Of a DNA stretch of 49,155 nt, positions 44,195 to 49,155 are shown in pieces. The position numbers and the translations under genes are program-made. Within the stretch, counting starts at the first letter, position 1. The number at the start of each line of letters is the position of its first letter. The notes under the pieces were generated by a model. That model searched no databases. It saw only the letters and a list, made by a program, of their open reading frames with translations, and was not told where the DNA came from. Source of the DNA: Deltaproteobacteria bacterium (GTDB taxonomy: Bacteria > Desulfobacterota_D > UBA1144 > Nemesobacterales > Nemesobacteraceae); the NCBI GenBank assembly GCA_029262295.1, contig JAJCZR010000076.1, positions 1 through 49,155 on the forward strand, in the 5' to 3' direction.

Positions 44195-44413
44195 ATGACA
44201 AAATTGATGGTAAATGTGGTATCCAGATTTCTGGAAAGTTATTTCTCAAATGTTCCAGAGATTCCAAAAGACTGGTTTATAGTAAAAAGAATTCTTTTTT
44301 ATATCTTTTCCACATTTGTTTATCTACTTGCTTTTATAGTTGTATTCACAGTTGTCTTGATTGTTTCCTTTATAGCCTATCCAATCTCAATGATCTATAA
44401 GGTTTTCAACTAA
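44195..44413 (+). CDS. Small membrane protein
   Basis: 72 residues from the ATG at 44195, with AGG six bases upstream; the frame opens earlier at a TTG (44150). A short amphipathic start and one or two hydrophobic helices over residues 34-70 (LAFIVVFTVVLIVSFIAYPI). No family recognised. It lies 20 bp before uppS on the same strand and may be co-transcribed. Confidence 0.5.
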   Translation: MTKLMVNVVSRFLESYFSNVPEIPKDWFIVKRILFYIFSTFVYLLAFIVVFTVVLIVSFIAYPISMIYKVFN

Positions 44414-44433
44414 AAGATAGATCAAGAAAATGA

Positions 44434-45171
44434 ATGAACAAAGTTAATAGTGAACTTAACCCACAAAGATTACCCCGGCACGTAGTAATAATCATGGATG
44501 GTAATGGGAGATGGGCTAAACAAAAAAAACTTTCAAGGTTAAGCGGACATAAAGAAGGAATGAAATCTGCAAGCCTTGCTGTTAAAGCAGCAAAAGAGCT
44601 TGGGATTAAATACATAACCCTTTTTGCATTTTCAGCCCAAAACTGGAACAGGCCCGAAAAAGAAGTCATTGCATTAATGAACTTACTAAAACAGTACCTT
44701 GAAAGTGAAAGTAAAGAACTTGTAAAGCGTGATATTAAACTTAATGCCATTGGAAGGCTGAATGAGCTTCCAGATGATGTTTTAGATGTGTTAAACAGTG
44801 CAATTGACTTAACCAGCAATTGCAAAGGCATGACCCTCACTTTAGCACTCAGTTATGGTGGAAGGGAAGAAATCATTGATGCTGTGAACAGTATTATTGA
44901 GATAGGTGATAGAAAAGCTGTAGATGAAAAATACTTTTCAGGCTTTTTATACACAAAAGACCTTCCTGAACCCGATCTTCTAATAAGAACAAGCGGTGAG
45001 ATGAGGTTATCAAATTTTTTATTATGGCAACTTGCCTACACAGAAATTTATGTCACAAAAACGCTTTGGCCTAATTTTAGAAAAAGCCATCTTGTAAGGG
45101 CACTTTTAAACTTTCAAAAAAGGGAAAGAAGGTTTGGTCTTACAAGTGATCAGGTAAAAAAAGAGATATAA
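44434..45171 (+). CDS. uppS: Undecaprenyl diphosphate synthase
   Basis: Makes the C55 lipid carrier for cell-wall and LPS sugars. Motifs: HVVIIMDGNGRWAKQ (catalytic Asp22), FAFSAQNWNRPEKEV, ALSYGGREEIIDAV, and DLLIRTSGEMRLSNFLLWQ with YTEIY. 245 residues. An out-of-frame ATG four bases upstream leads to a short dead end, so 44434 is the start. dxr follows one base after the stop; cdsA, often between them, is missing. Confidence 0.97.
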   Translation: MNKVNSELNPQRLPRHVVIIMDGNGRWAKQKKLSRLSGHKEGMKSASLAVKAAKELGIKYITLFAFSAQNWNRPEKEVIALMNLLKQYLESESKELVKRDIKLNAIGRLNELPDDVLDVLNSAIDLTSNCKGMTLTLALSYGGREEIIDAVNSIIEIGDRKAVDEKYFSGFLYTKDLPEPDLLIRTSGEMRLSNFLLWQLAYTEIYVTKTLWPNFRKSHLVRALLNFQKRERRFGLTSDQVKKEI

Positions 45172-45172
45172 A

Positions 45173-46336
45173 TTGAAAAAGGTTTCAATACTTGGATCAA
45201 CAGGATCAATTGGGGTTCAGTCACTCGATGTGATTAGAATGTTCCCGGAAAAGTTTAAGGTTGTTGCACTTTCAGCTGGAACTAATATTGAACTTCTTAA
45301 AAATCAGATTGATGAGTTTCGCCCTGATATAGCTTCTGTTTATAACGAAAAAGATGCCAAGGCACTGAATGAGATTAATTCTTTCGGCACTGAAATATTA
45401 TATGGGGACAATGGAAATAAAGAGGTGGCAGTTAAATCTGATTGCGATATTGTAATATCTGCAATAGTTGGATTTAACGGTCTAATACCTACTTTAGAAG
45501 CAATCAGGGCAAAAAAAACAGTTGCTGTTGCCAACAAAGAATCTCTGGTAGTTGCAGGTGAGATTTTAACAAGAGAGGCAGTGGACAACAATGTTTCAAT
45601 ATTTCCGGTCGATAGTGAACACAGTGCAATTTTTCAGGCACTTCATTGCGGAGAAAAAAAATTTTTAAAAAGAGTAATTATAACTGCATCAGGCGGACCT
45701 TTTTTAGATTTCCCCAAGAACAAACTGGATGAAGTGACAGTGGAACAGGCACTTAACCATCCAACATGGGATATGGGGGATAAAATCACTATAGATTCAG
45801 CAACACTTATGAACAAGGGATTTGAGGTAATTGAAGCAAAATGGCTTTTCGATATTCCTACTGAAAAGATATCCGTGTGGATTCATCCGCAGAGTATTGT
45901 TCATTCAATGGTTGAATATGTAGACGGTTCTTTTATATCGCATCTTGGTAAACCTGATATGAAAGTGCCAATTGCTTATGCTTTATCATATCCAGAGAGG
46001 CTTGCCCTTGAATCTGACACGGTAAAACCAGTAGATTTTTCAGGGCTTACATTCGAAGAGGTTGAAACAAACAAATTTCCCGCACTCAGTTTAGCTATTG
46101 AGTCAGTGAATCAGGGTGGCACATATCCAGCTGTGCTTAATGCTGCAAACGAAGTGGCAGTAAATGCTTTTTTGGAAAAAAAGATTAAATTTACTGACAT
46201 TAGTAATATACTTAGTAAAATTATGGACAAACATAATCCGCTTGACACAAACTCTCTTGAAAATATTATAGAGGCAGACAGTTGGTCGAGAAACAATACA
46301 ATTTCAATGATTTCACCAGGAGTTAAAAAATTATGA
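45173..46336 (+). CDS. dxr: 1-deoxy-D-xylulose 5-phosphate reductoisomerase
   Basis: Committed step of the MEP isoprenoid route, NADPH-dependent. Motifs: VSILGSTGSIGVQSLDVI, TVAVANKESLVVAGE, PVDSEHSAIFQAL, ASGGPF, and NHPTWDMGDKITIDSATLMN. 387 residues, TTG start. The product feeds uppS, its partner. The start of rseP overlaps its stop by 4 bp (ATGA). Confidence 0.97.
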   Translation: MKKVSILGSTGSIGVQSLDVIRMFPEKFKVVALSAGTNIELLKNQIDEFRPDIASVYNEKDAKALNEINSFGTEILYGDNGNKEVAVKSDCDIVISAIVGFNGLIPTLEAIRAKKTVAVANKESLVVAGEILTREAVDNNVSIFPVDSEHSAIFQALHCGEKKFLKRVIITASGGPFLDFPKNKLDEVTVEQALNHPTWDMGDKITIDSATLMNKGFEVIEAKWLFDIPTEKISVWIHPQSIVHSMVEYVDGSFISHLGKPDMKVPIAYALSYPERLALESDTVKPVDFSGLTFEEVETNKFPALSLAIESVNQGGTYPAVLNAANEVAVNAFLEKKIKFTDISNILSKIMDKHNPLDTNSLENIIEADSWSRNNTISMISPGVKKL

Positions 46337-47919
46337 GTGCACTTTTAGCCTTTACTTTTGTAATAGGAATTTTAGTTTTCTTCCATGAACTTGGCCATTT
46401 TCTTGTTGCCAAATGGTGTGGTGTAAGAGTAGAAAAATTTTCTTTGGGTTTTGGAAAAAAGATATTTGGTTTCACAAGAGGCGAGACAGAGTATTTGATT
46501 TCCCTTCTTCCTCTTGGCGGCTATGTAAAGATGTATGGGGAAGGAACAGAGGGGAATATAATTGTTGAGAACATTACCGGCGCATCAGGCGATCTTCAGT
46601 CTGGAGACAGAATAATTGAGATAGAAAATGTTGATTTAAAACAGTATGGCTCATGGGAGAAAGTGCTTAAAACTTTACTTTTAAAGCCAGCGGAAAAAAG
46701 AGAAACTAAAGTCGAGAGAGATGGAAAAGTTGTTGATCTTTCCTTGAAGGTAGATGAACTTGAGTCGATAGAGGCCTACTCAGAAAAAGAATATAAAAGA
46801 GGTTTTGCAAATCAGTCTGCCTTAAACAGGTTTCTTATTGTAATAGCAGGCCCTGCTATGAATTTCATTATCCCCTTTTTCTTTATGCCAATTGTTTTTA
46901 TGGTGGGAATAAATGTTCCTGCATATCTTGAAAAAACACCAGAGATTGGTTTTGTAAGACCAGACTCACCTGCCCAAAATGCCGGTTTTCAAAAAGGCGA
47001 TACAATTATAAAAATCAAAAACAAAAATGTAGATAACTGGCAAGAAGTTAATTTTATTTTTCAGTCAAACCCAGGCTCCGAGCTTAATATCGAAGTAAAT
47101 AGAGATGGTGTAATAGAAAGCCTCGATCTAAAAGCTGAAGTAAGTAATGACGGTCTTGTAGACCTCGGCTTTAGAAAACCCCTTAATGCTGTGGTTGGAG
47201 GAGTTGCCCCCGGGCAGCCTGCTGCTAAAGCTGGGATGAAAGAAGGCGACAAAATACTTGCAATAAATAGCGTAACTATTAATAACTGGGACGATATGTC
47301 TGATCTTATAAAACAAAGTGAAGGCAGCGAGCTGGATGTAAAAGTTGAGAGAAATAATGAAGATATCACCATAGGTTTAAAACCACAGCTAAGTTCCGAG
47401 CTCGGGAAATATGTTATTGGAATCGAACCCAAAATTGAAGAAATTACAAAAAAATATGGTTTTTTTGAATCAATAATTGTAGGGATAAAAGAAGCAGCAG
47501 TATTAACATTTACATTCACGCTCGCTTTCTTTTCATTCCTGGCAAAACTTTTTACAGGTGGTATTGCGCTTGGAGTTGCAGGAAAAAGCGTTGCCGGCCC
47601 ACTCATGATAGCAAAGATTTCAGGTGCTGCAGCTGAGGCAGGCCTTGCAAACCTTCTTAAGTTTACTTCTATAATAAGCATAAACCTTGCAATCATTAAC
47701 CTTCTTCCAATCCCTATGCTTGATGGCGGACATATTCTTTACCTTTTTCTCGAGAAGGTAAAAAGAAAACCGCTTAATGAAAAAACTATGGAAATAAGCC
47801 AGAAAGTGGGTTTTTCAGTTTTGATATTTTTAATGTTCATTGCAATTTATAACGACATTTCGAGGTTAGGAGGTGATATACTTAATCAGTTTATAAAGTT
47901 AATGGACGTTTTTAGATAA
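46333..47919 (+). CDS. rseP: Site-2 protease RseP with two PDZ domains
   Basis: Intramembrane zinc protease for regulated proteolysis of anti-sigma factors. Zinc motif HELGH (residues 18-22) in TM1, LISLLPLGGYVKMYGEG after it, two to three PDZ-like repeats (VENITGASGDLQSGDRIIEI, IGFVRPDSPAQNAGFQKGD, VAPGQPAAKAGMKEGDKIL) and the C-terminal LLPIPMLDGGHI with the third zinc ligand. The PDZ region holds an extra block compared with the E. coli protein (450 residues; here 528). It follows dxr and precedes DUF58. Confidence 0.95.
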   Translation: MSALLAFTFVIGILVFFHELGHFLVAKWCGVRVEKFSLGFGKKIFGFTRGETEYLISLLPLGGYVKMYGEGTEGNIIVENITGASGDLQSGDRIIEIENVDLKQYGSWEKVLKTLLLKPAEKRETKVERDGKVVDLSLKVDELESIEAYSEKEYKRGFANQSALNRFLIVIAGPAMNFIIPFFFMPIVFMVGINVPAYLEKTPEIGFVRPDSPAQNAGFQKGDTIIKIKNKNVDNWQEVNFIFQSNPGSELNIEVNRDGVIESLDLKAEVSNDGLVDLGFRKPLNAVVGGVAPGQPAAKAGMKEGDKILAINSVTINNWDDMSDLIKQSEGSELDVKVERNNEDITIGLKPQLSSELGKYVIGIEPKIEEITKKYGFFESIIVGIKEAAVLTFTFTLAFFSFLAKLFTGGIALGVAGKSVAGPLMIAKISGAAAEAGLANLLKFTSIISINLAIINLLPIPMLDGGHILYLFLEKVKRKPLNEKTMEISQKVGFSVLIFLMFIAIYNDISRLGGDILNQFIKLMDVFR

Positions 47920-47925
47920 AAATTC

Positions 47926-48852
47926 ATGAGCAGCAAATCTTCCCAAAAAGATAGTTGGACTAGAACAAAACCCACTAAAGAAGGTTTTTTCTTTATACTT
48001 CTATCCCTTATAATCGGCTTTGCAGCCCTAAACACCGGGAATAATCTTCTCTATATAATATTTGGAATCACTTTAAGCCTGGTTGCGCTATCAGGTGTAA
48101 TCTCTATGATAAATATTTCCTCAATTGATATAAACCTTGACTCGCATTCAGATATTTTTGCACTTACACCTGGCTATCTTTGGATATCAGTTAAAAACAA
48201 GAAAAAATATGTTTCTTCTTATTCGATAACAATTAATATTCAGGAAAACTCTTACTATCTTGATAAAGTCGGCTCTGAAAAGACTGAAAAACTAAGGGTT
48301 AAAAGTTTTTTCAAAGAAAGAGGGCTCAATAAACTTCCAGAAATCTCAATATCAACGCGTTACCCGTTCGGATTTTTTAAAAAATGGGTAAGTACAAACT
48401 TTGAGAAAAAAGATATAGTTGTATTTCCAAGATTAGTACAGGTAAACAGTAATGAAGATTTTTTGGAAAACTCAATAGGAGAAAACAATTCAAAACGAAA
48501 TGGCGGTGGAGATGAATTAAAATCTTTTAGAGAATACAATGAAGGGGACAACATCAAGGATATTCACTGGAAAGTATCTGCAAAGATGAACAAACTTATC
48601 TCAAAGGAATATTTCTCTGAAACCAGAAAAAACATTAAAATTGATTTTAGGCCTGGTGCTGAAGATAAAGCTGAACTTGAAAAATATATTAGTAAAAAAG
48701 CATCAACTTACCTGGATCTGATAAAAAACGGATATGATGTCGAGTTTGTTACTCAAGGGAAAACACTTGTTACTACAAAAGGAAATATAAGAGATAAAAA
48801 AGTATTAAACTACCTTGCACTATATGGGATGGAAAAAGATGTCGCCGCTTGA
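47926..48852 (+). CDS. DUF58 domain membrane protein
   Basis: 308 residues. Two hydrophobic helices near the start (about 20-64), then a beta-rich part and the DUF58 core GGDELKSFREYNEGDNIKDI followed by HWKVSAKMNKLISKEYF. DUF58 proteins are usually next to MoxR ATPases and are linked to stress or protein maturation, but no MoxR is seen on the left side; it could lie past the right edge. It overlaps the last gene by 14 bp. Confidence 0.85.
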   Translation: MSSKSSQKDSWTRTKPTKEGFFFILLSLIIGFAALNTGNNLLYIIFGITLSLVALSGVISMINISSIDINLDSHSDIFALTPGYLWISVKNKKKYVSSYSITINIQENSYYLDKVGSEKTEKLRVKSFFKERGLNKLPEISISTRYPFGFFKKWVSTNFEKKDIVVFPRLVQVNSNEDFLENSIGENNSKRNGGGDELKSFREYNEGDNIKDIHWKVSAKMNKLISKEYFSETRKNIKIDFRPGAEDKAELEKYISKKASTYLDLIKNGYDVEFVTQGKTLVTTKGNIRDKKVLNYLALYGMEKDVAA

Positions 48853-49155
48853 AGAAAAAGAAGAAATTATAAAAGTAAATGAACTATTTTATAAGGCCCT
48901 TGGCACAAGAAACCTTGAACTTATGCGTGATATATGGGTACGTGATGAAAGATCGGGTTGCGTTCACCCCGGATGGATTGTTCTCCGAAGCTGGGATGCT
49001 ATTATGCAAAGCTGGGAAAATGTGTTTGACCCTGAAGACCAGGTAGATATAAAAATCTCTGAGATTACAATTGAGATTAAAGACTCTTTTGCATGGCTAA
49101 CCTGCGTGCAGGAAATGGTTTATATAAAAAGGGAACCTGTAATGTTTAACCTTTC
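48839..49155 (+). CDS. NTF2/SnoaL-like protein (partial)
   Basis: Open from the ATG at 48839 to the right edge, about 105 residues. It reads MSPLEEKEEIIKVNELFYKA, then LMRDIWVRDERSGCVHPGW with AIMQSWENVFDP, which is the SnoaL-like pattern in which CVHPGW precedes a small ligand pocket. Members bind or convert small molecules; many are unassigned. The C-terminus is not seen. Confidence 0.75.
   Translation, partial: MSPLEEKEEIIKVNELFYKALGTRNLELMRDIWVRDERSGCVHPGWIVLRSWDAIMQSWENVFDPEDQVDIKISEITIEIKDSFAWLTCVQEMVYIKREPVMFNL

Noticed and set aside
47061-47696. 211-residue open frame antisense to rseP
   Set aside because: It lies wholly inside the PDZ and C-terminal coding part of rseP, with Ser/Pro-rich composition typical of an antisense shadow.
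1-49155. CRISPR array, prophage or insertion sequence
   Set aside because: No regularly spaced repeats, transposase, integrase or phage structural genes were seen on either strand.

Overview
This is an AT-rich chromosomal segment from a Gram-negative (diderm) bacterium. Outer-membrane biogenesis genes (BamD, a TamA-type Omp85 protein, the lipoprotein RlpA, CtpA, RseP) show the diderm envelope. The rpsU-dnaG-rpoD operon, paired DksA/TraR proteins (one without zinc ligands), the CtpA/divergent polysaccharide deacetylase pair and a short EF-Ts recall the broad former Deltaproteobacteria and similar uncultivated lineages. Naming a phylum from this window alone would be guesswork. Coding is dense, many genes overlap by 4-14 bp, and no IS element, phage module or CRISPR array was seen.

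Layout. 1-1.35 kb (minus): a partial glycosyltransferase downstream of a myo-inositol oxygenase-family protein. 1.45-1.9 kb: tRNA-Ser(UGA) whose 3' end is repeated exactly 370 bp away, enclosing a frameshifted GIY-YIG gene and a GCTCAGGA-type motif. 2.1-6.4 kb (minus): lipid kinase, acyltransferase, an unrecognised 549-residue protein and a beta-hydroxyacid dehydrogenase. 6.6-12.1 kb (plus): rpsB-tsf-pyrH-frr, a small membrane protein and a PAS histidine kinase with a dead receiver-like domain. 12.1-20.4 kb: serS, alanine dehydrogenase, bamD, prmA-mtnA flanked by two DksA-family genes, and a sodium symporter. 20.4-23.3 kb (minus): a three-gene cluster for a CDP-activated polar head group plus a hydroxylase. 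23.5-26.2 kb (minus): rlpA-panB-panC-panD. 26.4-30.9 kb: alaC, tamA and small exported proteins.

30.9-36.8 kb: a decayed TIGR00725-type gene overlapping a live LysM/M23 lipoprotein gene, then apt, aroB, trmB, a DAHP synthase and a cold-shock gene with a textbook terminator. 36.9-41.6 kb (minus): rpsU-dnaG-rpoD, then a solitary 5S rRNA gene with its own promoter, then purN. 41.6-44.1 kb (minus): polysaccharide deacetylase and CtpA. 44.2-49.2 kb (plus): uppS-dxr-rseP, a DUF58 protein and a partial NTF2-like gene.

How the genes fit together. Most are housekeeping: translation (rpsB, tsf, frr, serS, prmA, trmB, rpsU, 5S), transcription and replication initiation (rpoD, dnaG), cofactor, isoprenoid and aromatic precursors (panBCD, dxr, uppS, aroB, DAHP synthase), and envelope assembly. 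The parts most worth following up are the tRNA-bounded GIY-YIG unit, the CDP-alcohol/hydroxylase cluster, the autonomous 5S gene, the multiply broken gene that shares DNA with a functional lipoprotein gene, and the unrecognised 549-residue protein.
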